From: Sphingobium faniae
GTDB taxonomy: Bacteria; Pseudomonadota; Alphaproteobacteria; Sphingomonadales; Sphingomonadaceae
Direction of reading: 5' to 3'
DNA length: 64,000 nucleotides
NCBI GenBank assembly: GCA_900100475.1
Contig: FMTU01000013.1
Coordinates: 1 to 64,000 of the forward strand
The notes beneath the pieces are model-generated. The model saw only the letters and a list, made by a program, of their open reading frames with translations, was not told the DNA's origin and made no database searches. The translations under genes and the position numbers were made by a program. Below are positions 25,282 through 34,227 of the stretch, in pieces (position 1 is the stretch's first letter; every line of letters begins with the position of its first letter).

Positions 25282-27084
25282 CTAAATAATGTGGTTAATC
25301 GCGATGCAAGTGGCCATGCCAACGGCTAGATTCATCGGCACACCGAACTTCAGGAAATCCGAAAACCGGTAGTCGGCTGCTGCATAGACCATCGTATTCG
25401 TCTGATAGCCGATCGGGGTGGCAAAACTGGCCGACGCGGCGAACATGACAGTGACGATCATGGCTCGCGGGTCTTGGTTGGTCACCTGCGCCAGGGAAAT
25501 GGCGATCGGGGTCATGATGACCGCTACCGCATTGTTGGTGACGGTCTCGGTAAGCAGCGACGTGAGAAAATAGAGCATCACGATCAACGCGAGAGGAGAA
25601 AGCCCCGTCAGCCATGGTGACACGGCGGCGACAACCAGGTTTATGGTCCCGATGGCTTCCAGCCCGCTGCCAATGGCGAGCATCGCGAAGATCAGCACCA
25701 GAACGCTGCCATCGATCGATTCCCAGGCCTCGGCGGGATCGATGCAGCCGGTGACGAGAACGATGCCCACACCGATAAGGGCAAGCGAGAGGATCGGTGC
25801 GACGGACGCCGCGGCGAGCACGATAACGCCCGCAAGCGTAAGGACCGCGATCGGCGCCCGATCGCGGCGGAAGCGCCGGACATGGCTCGTATCCTCGGCG
25901 ATGAGATGCGTGTTGCCGTGCAGACCGGCGATAGCAGGCGCCTCTGCGGCCACGAGGAGGTTGTCGGCCGCACGCAAGCGCACGCTACCAAGATCCGGAC
26001 CGGGCATGTGCCGCGCTCGCCCGATTCCGAGTATACGCGCCGGCAAGTTCGATAGAAAGGGAATATGGTCCAGCCGGCCACCGATCGCAGGGTGCGACGG
26101 CGCGATGGTGAGGCCGACCAGCCGAACGTCATCTGATCGTTCATCTTCGGCGAGCCGGATCGGTTGGCCGACATTCTGCAAGCCGACAACGACGGAATTG
26201 CTACGCGCCAGACTGTCCAATTCGTCCGCAGAGGCCGCAACGACAAACCGGTCGCCGCGCTCGATCAGCATATCAGGCGGCAACTCACGCAGCAACGCGC
26301 CACCGCGCCGAACCGCAATCAGCCGGACGGCATCTCGCTTCAGAAAGGACAGGTCAGCAATTGTCCGCATTTTGCCGGGCGATCGTTCGGACAGGCTCAG
26401 CTCGGTAAGATATTCCAGGCGGTGCCGGTCGGCGATATCGTTATCGGGACGAGCGGGCAGCAGGGGCGGACCAAGGACCAGCATCATGATAACACCCGCC
26501 GCCATGGCGACCGCCCCGACGGCGGTGATGTCGAAGATGCCGAAGCCGGGCTGGCCGTTCGCACGCGCGACGCCATCGACCAGCAGATTGGTCGACGTGC
26601 CGATCAGCGTCAGTGTGCCTCCCAGGATCGACAAATAGGATAAGGGGATCAGCAAACGGGTCGCCGGGATACCGACCGTGCGCGCCAGTCGGCGGACGAT
26701 CGGGATAAGGACCATGACCACGGGTGTATTGTTGACGAAGGCGGGAACGATCCCGGCGCCAGCAAGCACGCCGGTGATGGTCCGGCGCGGCGCCTTCTGC
26801 GCTCGCCTCACAATGGCGCTCGCCAAGGCTTCGACAGCGCCAGTTCGGACCAGCGCACCCGACAGGATGAAGAATGCAGCGATCGTGATCGGCGCCGGAT
26901 TGGCAAAAGCCGCGGTGACGAGAGCCGGGGTCAGCCAGCCGAACGCGATCATGGCGGTGGCGGCGACGACCGCGACGGTTACGGGCGGAAGCCTCTCGCT
27001 TGCGAAGACGGCAAACAGCACGACGACGAAGAGGAGACCCTGGAGGGCATGATCGTTCATAAGCGTCGTGACTATGTTTTCCAT
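25282..27084 (-). CDS. SLC13 (DASS)-family permease with TrkA-C domains
   Basis: A 600-residue ion permease. It has two membrane blocks of about five helices each: the first from FVVVLFAVFASERLPP to about residue 210, the second from about 390 to the end. Between them lie two soluble RCK/TrkA-C-like domains (LRELPPDMLIERGDRFVVAA is typical). The helix-turn motifs ILGGTLTLIGTSTNLLVDG and VTNNAVAVIMTPIAI match the SLC13 substrate/sodium-site loops. Bacterial members carry sulfate, dicarboxylates or other anions with Na+; the substrate is not predictable here. GGAG lies four bases before the start. It is first at the left edge of the island. Confidence 0.85.
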   Translation of the reverse strand: MENIVTTLMNDHALQGLLFVVVLFAVFASERLPPVTVAVVAATAMIAFGWLTPALVTAAFANPAPITIAAFFILSGALVRTGAVEALASAIVRRAQKAPRRTITGVLAGAGIVPAFVNNTPVVMVLIPIVRRLARTVGIPATRLLIPLSYLSILGGTLTLIGTSTNLLVDGVARANGQPGFGIFDITAVGAVAMAAGVIMMLVLGPPLLPARPDNDIADRHRLEYLTELSLSERSPGKMRTIADLSFLKRDAVRLIAVRRGGALLRELPPDMLIERGDRFVVAASADELDSLARSNSVVVGLQNVGQPIRLAEDERSDDVRLVGLTIAPSHPAIGGRLDHIPFLSNLPARILGIGRARHMPGPDLGSVRLRAADNLLVAAEAPAIAGLHGNTHLIAEDTSHVRRFRRDRAPIAVLTLAGVIVLAAASVAPILSLALIGVGIVLVTGCIDPAEAWESIDGSVLVLIFAMLAIGSGLEAIGTINLVVAAVSPWLTGLSPLALIVMLYFLTSLLTETVTNNAVAVIMTPIAISLAQVTNQDPRAMIVTVMFAASASFATPIGYQTNTMVYAAADYRFSDFLKFGVPMNLAVGMATCIAINHII

Positions 27085-27218
27085 ATGCTCCTTCGCGGGT
27101 CTTTGTGGTGGAAAAGGCCTGAGCCGGAATGATTGCTGGTCCCCGACGTGGGGGCAAGGACGGATCGGGATTTCCTATCGTCGGATCACGGCCGGCGATT
27201 ATTGCGTCGTGCTTGCAA

Positions 27219-28721
27219 TTATCCACGCCAGAAGCGCGGCAAGAAAAGGATGAGCACGGTGAACAGTTCAAGGCGCCCGAGCAGCATGCCGACCGACAAC
27301 AACCATTTTGCGGCGTCGGGAAGCGAACCGAAATTGCCCGCCGGCCCGATAACATCACCGAGACCTGGTCCGACATTGGAAAGAGCTGTCGCGGCGCCGC
27401 TTGCTCCGGTCAGAAAATCGAGACCCACCCCCATCAGCGCGATCGTAAGGACCGCATAGCAGAGGAAGTAGACTGCAAAGAACGCCACGACCGAGCCGAT
27501 GACTTCCTCCCCGATCGGCCTTTCGCCATAGGATCGCGGAAAGACGCCGCGTGGAAAGAGCAGCCGGCGAAAATGTGCTTTGAGCATGATCGCCATCACC
27601 TCGAAGCGGAAAATCTTGATCCCGCCTGAAGTCGAGCCGGTGCATCCTCCGACAAACATCAGGCCGAAGAACAATCCCACCAGCGCATTGCCCCACAAAG
27701 AATAATCGGCGCTTGCATAGCCCGTGGTCGTCACCACCGAAACGACATTGAAGGCCGCGTGCCGGAAAGCCGGCTCGAGCGCATATTGGCCAGAGACGGC
27801 AAGCCACGAGCCGACCAGCAGGATGACAATGGCCACGAAGGTCAGCATCGTTTTCACCTGCCGGTCCCAGATCGCCTTATGATCGCCCGCCAGAATGCGG
27901 ACGTAGAGCACGAACGGAACGCTGCCCGAGAGCATGAACAGCGTGGCAAACCACTGAATGCCGTTCGCCTCCCACTTTCCGAACGAAGCGTCCGAGGTGG
28001 AGTAGCCGCCGGTCGCGATCGACGTCAGAGCATGGGCTAGCGCATCGAACGCGCGCATGCCGGTGAGCCAATAAGTGACCGTCGCAATCGCTGTCAGGCC
28101 GAGATAAACAGCACCGATGGCGCCCGCCATCTGCCGCACGCGCGGCATGACCTTTTCCGAGCGATCCGAGGATTCGGTGCGGAAGAGCTGCATGCCGCCG
28201 ATGCCGAGCGCGGGAAGAATGGCGATCGCGGTGGCGATGATCCCGATGCCGCCCATCCATTGCAGGAGCGCGCGCCACAGCAGCATTCCCGGCGGCGCAT
28301 TCTCAAGTCCCGTAATGACCGTGCCGCCGGTGGTCGTAATGCCCGACACGGCCTCGAAGAAGGCATCGGCCATGCTGCGGCTGACGATGCCGTACTCCGC
28401 AAAGTAGAATGGCATGGCACTGACAATGCTGACGCTGAGCCAGCAGAGCGGCGTCAGCAGGAAGGCCTGCCGAAGCGTCAGTCCCGACTGGAGCGACGCC
28501 CGTCCTATTCGCATAAAGGTCAGACCGATGGCAGCCGCCAATGCGGCGGCGCTGGCGAAAGATTGCCAGTCACAATTGTTGAGATAGATATCCGCCGCCA
28601 TCGGGATCAGCATCATCCCGGCCGTCGACAGCAGAACCAGTCCGATCAGATAGAGAACCGGTTTCATGCCGTTTGCGAGCAGCGGCCCGCGCGCGAGTTT
28701 GCCGGCGGACCGGCCATTCAT
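27219..28721 (-). CDS. trkH: Trk potassium uptake channel subunit TrkH
   Basis: A 500-residue K+ translocating subunit with about ten helices and four re-entrant pore loops. The filter segments read SGITTTGGTV, TSIATGGYST, VVTTTGYASA and LSNVGPGLG, each keeping the selectivity glycine. Family stretches LLQWMGGIGIIATAIAILP and GGCTGSTSGGIKIFR are present. Its ATG overlaps the trkA stop (ATGA at 28718-28721), which argues for this start; an internal ATG at 28667 is possible. Together with TrkA it would bring in K+, the first response to hyperosmotic shock. Confidence 0.94.
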   Translation of the reverse strand: MNGRSAGKLARGPLLANGMKPVLYLIGLVLLSTAGMMLIPMAADIYLNNCDWQSFASAAALAAAIGLTFMRIGRASLQSGLTLRQAFLLTPLCWLSVSIVSAMPFYFAEYGIVSRSMADAFFEAVSGITTTGGTVITGLENAPPGMLLWRALLQWMGGIGIIATAIAILPALGIGGMQLFRTESSDRSEKVMPRVRQMAGAIGAVYLGLTAIATVTYWLTGMRAFDALAHALTSIATGGYSTSDASFGKWEANGIQWFATLFMLSGSVPFVLYVRILAGDHKAIWDRQVKTMLTFVAIVILLVGSWLAVSGQYALEPAFRHAAFNVVSVVTTTGYASADYSLWGNALVGLFFGLMFVGGCTGSTSGGIKIFRFEVMAIMLKAHFRRLLFPRGVFPRSYGERPIGEEVIGSVVAFFAVYFLCYAVLTIALMGVGLDFLTGASGAATALSNVGPGLGDVIGPAGNFGSLPDAAKWLLSVGMLLGRLELFTVLILFLPRFWRG

Positions 28722-30100
28722 CCGAACGGTCTCCGCCGCGTGCCAAGCAGGGCTTCGGCAAAGCGCAGGTGGCTGTAGGTCACCAGGGCGACAACGTGAT
28801 CGCCGACCTCAAGCTGTGTGGTATCGTCAGGCATGATGGCAACACCGTCCCGAACAACCGCACCGATCTTCATGCCCGCGGGCAAGCCGAGCTGACCCAG
28901 CGGACGACGCAAGAGCCGGGAGCCTTCGCTGATCTCGGCTTCGACCACTTCGCCAAAATCCTCACGCAAGGTGTAGAGCGCGAAAATCGTACCATGCCGG
29001 ACATGCCGCAATACGGTCGAGATTGTGACCGCGCTCGGGCTCACCACCGCGTCGATCCCCAGCGTCGGGATCAGACTTTCGTAATTGGACTTGTTGACGA
29101 GCGTGATGGCGCGTTTGCAGCCGGCTTGTTTGGCGAGGACCGAAACGAAGATATTGGCTTCATCGTCATTGGTCACCGCCACGATCGTATCGGCGGAGCC
29201 GGCCTGCGCTTCGGCGAGCAATTCCCGGTCGAGCGCATCGCCGTTGAGAACGATTGCACTATCGCCGAACTCCCGCGCGGCTTCGCTTGCTCTCACCTGA
29301 TCGCGTTCGATAAGCTTGACGTCGATCCCTGAAAATTCGCGCAGGATTTTCCGGGCGAGGTGGAGGCCGACATTGCCCCCGCCGACGATCACGACCTTGC
29401 GGGCTGCCTGCTTCTTATGGCCGAATGCGCGGACGACGGCATCGACCTGTTGGCTTAGCGCCAGCACATAAACATCGTCGCCAGCCGCCAACCGATCATC
29501 CGCATCGGGGACGAAGCAGCGCCCGTCGCGCATCACGGCCAGGACGGCCATCCGCGCATCCTCATCCTCTTCGGCAATCTCGAAAAACGGGCGTCCGATG
29601 ACAGCGCAGTCCGTCCCGCTATGGATACCGAGAAGCTCGACAAGACCACCCGCCATCGGCACCCGGTCGAACGCACCAGGTGTTCGCAGCCGGCGGGCGA
29701 TGCTGTCCGCGATCTCGATCTCAGGCGAGATAATGATGTCGATTGGAAGATGTTCGGCGGCATAGAGGCCGCTCTTGTCCTGCGCGAGATATCCCGCGTG
29801 GCGCAGCCGGGCTATCCGCCGTTTCACATTGAAGAGCGAATAGGCAACCTGGCAGGCTACCATGTTGACTTCATCCGAATGCGTAACCGCGATCAGCATA
29901 TCGGCTTCGCGCGCGCCGGCTTCCTGAAGCGTGGCGGGATGCGAGGCATGTCCGACAAGGCCGCGCACATCATAGCTTTCATCGACCCGGCGAACCTGTT
30001 CGTGGTCGATGTCGATCACAGTGACGTTGATACCTTCCGTCGCGAGGTGCCGGGCAATCGTCGTTCCGACCTGACCGGCGCCACACACCACGACTCTCAT
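28718..30100 (-). CDS. trkA: Trk system nucleotide-binding regulatory subunit TrkA
   Basis: A 460-residue cytoplasmic gating subunit made of two RCK units. Each has a Rossmann fold that binds NAD(H)/ATP: MRVVVCGAGQVGTTIARHLA at the N-terminus and VVIVGGGNVGLHLARKIL at about residue 232. Each is followed by a TrkA-C domain. It matches E. coli TrkA in length and order. It overlaps trkH by four bases and is the first gene of the pair. A divergent small gene starts at 30258. Confidence 0.94.
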   Translation of the reverse strand: MRVVVCGAGQVGTTIARHLATEGINVTVIDIDHEQVRRVDESYDVRGLVGHASHPATLQEAGAREADMLIAVTHSDEVNMVACQVAYSLFNVKRRIARLRHAGYLAQDKSGLYAAEHLPIDIIISPEIEIADSIARRLRTPGAFDRVPMAGGLVELLGIHSGTDCAVIGRPFFEIAEEDEDARMAVLAVMRDGRCFVPDADDRLAAGDDVYVLALSQQVDAVVRAFGHKKQAARKVVIVGGGNVGLHLARKILREFSGIDVKLIERDQVRASEAAREFGDSAIVLNGDALDRELLAEAQAGSADTIVAVTNDDEANIFVSVLAKQAGCKRAITLVNKSNYESLIPTLGIDAVVSPSAVTISTVLRHVRHGTIFALYTLREDFGEVVEAEISEGSRLLRRPLGQLGLPAGMKIGAVVRDGVAIMPDDTTQLEVGDHVVALVTYSHLRFAEALLGTRRRPFG

Positions 30101-30257
30101 AACCAGACTCCCATCACGGCTGTGTGGGGCCGGCTCTTAGCGTGATGGCCGGGCAAGGCCCAGCCGCCTTGGTGAAAGCAGACGGGTTGCGGCTTGCCCG
30201 CGAGCGTGGAACAATGACCATGTGCCCGTTCATCCATGATCTTGCGGAGACCTCGTC

Positions 30258-30500
30258 ATGATCGAAGCGCTTCTGTTGGTCGAACGCGGCTCGATCCGGG
30301 ATAAGTCGCAAGACTGGGGCGCTCATGCCTTTGTCGCGCTTCCCTCCCCTGGCGACAGGATCGTCGTGCCGCGCGACGGGGAAGCCCATTATCTCACGGT
30401 ACTTTGCGCCCATCATCGGCCGGTGCCGATGGATGCGGTGGCGAACGGCACGGCAGAACCCGCGGCCGAGGTCGTCGCGAAATGGACGGGGTCGGAATAG
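30258..30500 (+). CDS. small protein of unknown function
   Basis: An 80-residue soluble protein: acidic overall, no membrane segment, no cysteine except one in LTVLCAHHRP. It reads like a compact beta-rich domain (HAFVALPSPGDRIVVPRDGEAHYLTV). GGAG lies 10 bases before the ATG. It sits alone on the plus strand between trkA and the universal stress protein gene, both of which point away. No family is recognised; phase and composition look like a real gene, but confidence is moderate. Confidence 0.5.
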   Translation: MIEALLLVERGSIRDKSQDWGAHAFVALPSPGDRIVVPRDGEAHYLTVLCAHHRPVPMDAVANGTAEPAAEVVAKWTGSE

Positions 30501-30576
30501 CGAAGCCCCTGCCATCGTTCGAATCGAACATTCCGGGTACGTACAGACGCCGTTGATTGGTGCTCGCGTCGCCATT

Positions 30577-31386
30577 TTATTTGCATTCGCGGACCATCAG
30601 GACATCGACGTTGACGGCAGGCAAGAGTCCCTCGGCCTGGCTGCCGATAGTGGCATGGGCAAATCCGCTGCGGCCATGCGTGCCCAGCACCAGCAGGTCG
30701 GCGTCGGTCCTGCCAAGCTCCTGCACAACCACCGTTCCGGTCTCGCCTTCGACGAGCCGAACTTCGAGTTTCGCCCGGAAAGCCGGATCGAGGCCGGCGA
30801 GAAAAGCATCCAGCTCTTCCTGCGCCTCCGCCCGAATATCGGCTTTGACGTCATCGGATTTGATCCAGCCTTCGTATGGAACATGAAAGGCATGGATGAG
30901 CGTGATAGCGACTTCCGGGAACAAGTCGGCGGCGGCCAGCAGGGCGGCGCGTGAGCAGTCCGAAAGGTCGGTCGCGACAACGAGCCGCCGATAGGGGGCG
31001 ACCGCTCGGCGACGCACGATGAGAACCGGCCTCTCGGCATTGCGGATGATGTGGTCGACGGCCGTGCCGAGAAAATAGTCGCCGATGCTGTTGTAGCGCG
31101 CGACACCGGTGACGATCAGGTCGCTGCCCCGTTCCGCCACAATGGCAGCCAATGTCTTTGGGGCCGAACCCGCGCGCACGACCAGTTCGGCGTTTGCCGC
31201 CCTTTCCGGCAGGTCGCCGCGCAACCGGGAGATGACATCCTCTTCATCGACCCTGGCGCCTTTTTCAAGGATATGGGCGATAATCAGAGTTCCATGTTTC
31301 TCGTCCACCAGCTGCATGGCGCGGTCCAGGGCGCGATCCGAGCGTGCGGTAAAGTCGCTCGCCAGCAGGACTTCGAATGGAGGCAT
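30577..31386 (-). CDS. tandem universal stress protein (UspA family)
   Basis: A 269-residue protein with two Usp domains. The first starts FEVLLASDFTARSDRALDRAM and ends near GTAVDHIIRNAERPVLIVR. The second starts RLVVATDLSDCSRAALLAAAD and ends DLLVLGTHGRSGFAHATIGSQAEGLL, which has the ATP-binding G-2x-G-9x-G pattern. Usp proteins bind ATP and support survival under osmotic, oxidative and starvation stress. AGGA lies before the ATG. It is 27 bases downstream of nhaA on the same strand, so co-expression with the antiporter is likely. Confidence 0.9.
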   Translation of the reverse strand: MPPFEVLLASDFTARSDRALDRAMQLVDEKHGTLIIAHILEKGARVDEEDVISRLRGDLPERAANAELVVRAGSAPKTLAAIVAERGSDLIVTGVARYNSIGDYFLGTAVDHIIRNAERPVLIVRRRAVAPYRRLVVATDLSDCSRAALLAAADLFPEVAITLIHAFHVPYEGWIKSDDVKADIRAEAQEELDAFLAGLDPAFRAKLEVRLVEGETGTVVVQELGRTDADLLVLGTHGRSGFAHATIGSQAEGLLPAVNVDVLMVRECK

Positions 31387-31413
31387 GATTATTCCTTTCC
31401 GATCGGACCTTGC

Positions 31414-32676
31414 CTAGCGGGGCTCGGTTCTTCTGGGTTCGACATCGCCATCCCGCGCAATTTCCTTCGCCTGTGCGACTTCTTCGTCGGCATGTTCGGA
31501 ATGAAGGGGGGCAAAGCGCAACAGCGCATATCCGACGAACGCGGCCAGCAACGACCCGCCGAGCGTGCCCAGCTTGGCCTCTTCGACAAGCAGCGGGTCG
31601 TTGAAAGCCAGCCCGCCGATGAACAGGCTCATCGTGAAACCGATGCCGCAGATGATGGCGACGGCATAGATTTGCAGCCAGGTGGCGCCGCGCGGCTTCG
31701 CGGCAAAACCCGCTTTCACCGCCAGCCAGACCGCCGCGAAGATGCCGAACTGCTTGCCCAGGAACAAGCCCGCCGCGATGCCGATCGGCATCGGCGACAA
31801 GATGTCGTCGAGCGTCAGACCACCAAACGCGACGCCGGCATTGGCAAAGCCGAACAGCGGGACGATGAAGAAAGCGACCGGCACGTCGAGTGCTTGTTCA
31901 AGCTTGTGGAGTGGTGAATAGGGAGAGTCCGGAGCGCCGGGTGTCCTGACGATCGGGATAGTGAACGCGGCCAGTACGCCGGCTATTGTCGCATGAACTC
32001 CGGAGAGCAGCACCGCGAACCAGAGCAACCCGAAGCCGATCAGATAGAGCGGCAGCGACCTGACGCCGAAGCGGTTGAGCGCGAACATCGCGGCGAGGAT
32101 AACTACCGACGCGAGAAGTGCCGGAATGACGATGCCCGAGGTATAGAAGAGCGCGATGATCGCGACCGCGCCCATATCGTCAACGATCGCGACCGTCACG
32201 AGAAACAGCTTGAGAGACGTCGGCGCCCGTCGACCGAGAAGCGCGAGCACGCCGATCGCAAAGGCGATGTCCGTCGCGGCCGGAATGGCCCAGCCATTGA
32301 CGAATGCCGGATCGCTGCCAGCTATCATGAGATAGACGGCCGCAGGAGCAGCCATACCGGCGAGCGCCGCCAGAACCGGTAAGCGTCGCTGGTCCCAGGT
32401 GGAGAGCCGTCCATCGACCAGCTCGCGCTTGATCTCGAGGCCCACGAACAGGAAGAAGATCGCCATCAGGCCATCGTTGATCCAGTGCAGGATCGAGAGA
32501 CCGCCCACATAGTTGTGGAGCGTGTCGAAATAGGCTGCCGAGAAAGGAGAGTTCGCGATCATCATCGCCAGCAGCGCGGCGACCATCAGAACGATGCCGC
32601 CGGCGGACGCGCTTTCGATGAAGCGGCGAAGGACCGGTCCGAGCCCGGACCTGGAAGAAGAACGTGACGACGCCAC
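31414..32676 (-). CDS. nhaA: Na+/H+ antiporter NhaA
   Basis: A 420-residue antiporter exchanging cytoplasmic Na+ or Li+ for periplasmic protons. About 12 helices are visible. The key aspartates are in AIPAATDIAFAIGVLALLG and VTVAIVDDMGAVAIIALFY (the Asp-Asp pair of the ion site). FGFANAGV and GIGFTMSLFIGGLAF are family markers. The frame is open to 32805. The GTG at 32674-32676 is preferred because GGGAG lies ten bases upstream and homology begins near it; an ATG at 32727 is the alternative. It lies between the mechanosensitive and stress protein genes. Confidence 0.92.
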   Translation of the reverse strand: MASSRSSSRSGLGPVLRRFIESASAGGIVLMVAALLAMMIANSPFSAAYFDTLHNYVGGLSILHWINDGLMAIFFLFVGLEIKRELVDGRLSTWDQRRLPVLAALAGMAAPAAVYLMIAGSDPAFVNGWAIPAATDIAFAIGVLALLGRRAPTSLKLFLVTVAIVDDMGAVAIIALFYTSGIVIPALLASVVILAAMFALNRFGVRSLPLYLIGFGLLWFAVLLSGVHATIAGVLAAFTIPIVRTPGAPDSPYSPLHKLEQALDVPVAFFIVPLFGFANAGVAFGGLTLDDILSPMPIGIAAGLFLGKQFGIFAAVWLAVKAGFAAKPRGATWLQIYAVAIICGIGFTMSLFIGGLAFNDPLLVEEAKLGTLGGSLLAAFVGYALLRFAPLHSEHADEEVAQAKEIARDGDVEPRRTEPR

Positions 32677-32889
32677 GGAGAAAATACTCCCGGAAAAAGG
32701 TTTCAACCATTCTCCGTATTCGGGCATCGCACCCGGGCGCACGCAGCACACGCCAAGCCCGTCTGCCATAAGCATGTTGGTGCCGAACTTCAACGCCGCC
32801 GACACAACTACGTCGGGTTCTCGCTGCTATTCAGTCTGGATGTCGAGCCTCGGTTGACCACATTGATCGACAGGCATGCGCCATACCTG

Positions 32890-32930
32890 AGATTGAAAGG
32901 GGCGCGGATCCTGCAACCCGCGCCCTTCCA
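32890..32930 (-). terminator. Rho-independent terminator after the TM-helix channel gene
   Basis: On the minus strand GGGCGCGG (32918-32925) and CCGCGCCC (32900-32907) form an eight-pair stem with a ten-base loop, followed by CCTTTC. The U-run is short, so termination may be incomplete. It starts 22 bases after the stop of the gene at 32947, in line with that gene ending its transcript here before nhaA. Confidence 0.55.
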
Positions 32931-32946
32931 TCGATGCTCTCCAACC

Positions 32947-34146
32947 TCAATCGGTGGATTGGCTGCGTCCTGTCTTGTTGGACTTGCTGGCCTCGTCCAG
33001 CTTTTCCAACTGGCGCGAAGCCCAATTGCGTCCGCCGAGACCGAAGGCCAAAGCGCCGGCGACCGCTCCCCCGATCACCAGTGCGCCGAAGGCGAGCCGG
33101 ACGATGTCCTCGCCCACGCCCATGAACTGAAGGCCCATGAAGGTGAACAGGATGATCGCGGCCCATTTGACGATCGTGGCGGCCAGCGAAGATTCACCAG
33201 CGCCGCCGATCAGCCGCTCCAGCAGACGCGCGATCAGGAAGCCGACGATGATGACGACGGCGCCGAAGACGACTCGCCCGCCAAGTTCCAGCACACGGTC
33301 GAGGATTGCGGTGAGTTCGGGAAAGCCGAGCAATCGCGTCGCGGCGATCGCGAAAAAGAGAATGATCGCTACCTGCGCGATCCGAGCGACTATACCCGAC
33401 ACGGTTGCGCCTTCGGGCAGGATTCCGGCCGCGCCGACGGCGCGGTCAGCGCCGAGGCCCGGCAGGATTTCCGTCAGGATCTGCACGACGAACCGTGAGA
33501 CCAGATAGCCTACGCCAAGCAGCAGCGCCGCGCCGACGATCCGTGGAATTGCCGCCAGGATCAGGCGAAGCATGTCGCTCGCCGGGGCCGATACGCTTGC
33601 CAAATCGAGGGCATCGAGTGCGAGGATGGCAACCGGGATAATGATCAGGACATAGACGATCACCCCGATCGTCTTGCTGATCTGGGAATTGCCCGTCAGC
33701 GCCTCGGCGCCGCCCCGATTGACCCATTTGTCAAAGGAAACGGTTTGAAGGGCGGTCACTACGATATCGCGAACGATCCTTGCCACCATCGCGCCGATGA
33801 AGAAGATCAGGCCTGCGCCGATCAGCTTGGGGACGAACGCCATGATGCTGTTGAGCAGGGTCTGGACCGGCGCCATGACGCCGCCCAGATCGAAGACTTG
33901 CAGGATCGCGAGCAGGCCGAACAGCCAGATCAGCAGCGAGACGATCTTGCCAAGGGAACTGCCGAAAGATTCGCCGGTGGAGGTGCTTCGTCGGAAAAGT
34001 TCGACCGTGTCTATGAGCTTTGCAAAAGCCCATTTGGCGGCCTTCGCGAGTATCCAGGTGATCACCAGGATAAGCAGCGCGATGGCAGCTTTCTCCAGGA
34101 TAGCTAAGGCCAGATTCTGGTCGAACACGTAGTTTCCGACATGCAA
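32947..34146 (-). CDS. mechanosensitive ion channel family protein (conserved TM-helix repeats)
   Basis: A 399-residue membrane protein with several copies of the amphipathic TM-helix repeat found in CmpX/MscS-related proteins. The pattern LIGAGLIFFIGAMVARIVRD, IVGAALLLGVGYLVSRFVVQ and GRVVFGAVVIIVGFLIARLL recurs at near-regular distance. The first helix is AAIALLILVITWILAKAAKWA. No classical MscS beta domain follows, so channel activity is an inference from the family name. The first codon is TTG, with GGGAG about ten bases upstream. A hairpin terminator lies just after it. Confidence 0.82.
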   Translation of the reverse strand: MHVGNYVFDQNLALAILEKAAIALLILVITWILAKAAKWAFAKLIDTVELFRRSTSTGESFGSSLGKIVSLLIWLFGLLAILQVFDLGGVMAPVQTLLNSIMAFVPKLIGAGLIFFIGAMVARIVRDIVVTALQTVSFDKWVNRGGAEALTGNSQISKTIGVIVYVLIIIPVAILALDALDLASVSAPASDMLRLILAAIPRIVGAALLLGVGYLVSRFVVQILTEILPGLGADRAVGAAGILPEGATVSGIVARIAQVAIILFFAIAATRLLGFPELTAILDRVLELGGRVVFGAVVIIVGFLIARLLERLIGGAGESSLAATIVKWAAIILFTFMGLQFMGVGEDIVRLAFGALVIGGAVAGALAFGLGGRNWASRQLEKLDEASKSNKTGRSQSTD

Positions 34147-34227
34147 CAGTCTTCTCCCCTTGTTGAAACCAGGCGAAGCCTAACACAGGCACCATGGATT
34201 GTGAATTTCAGCAACCGGCAGCACCTC

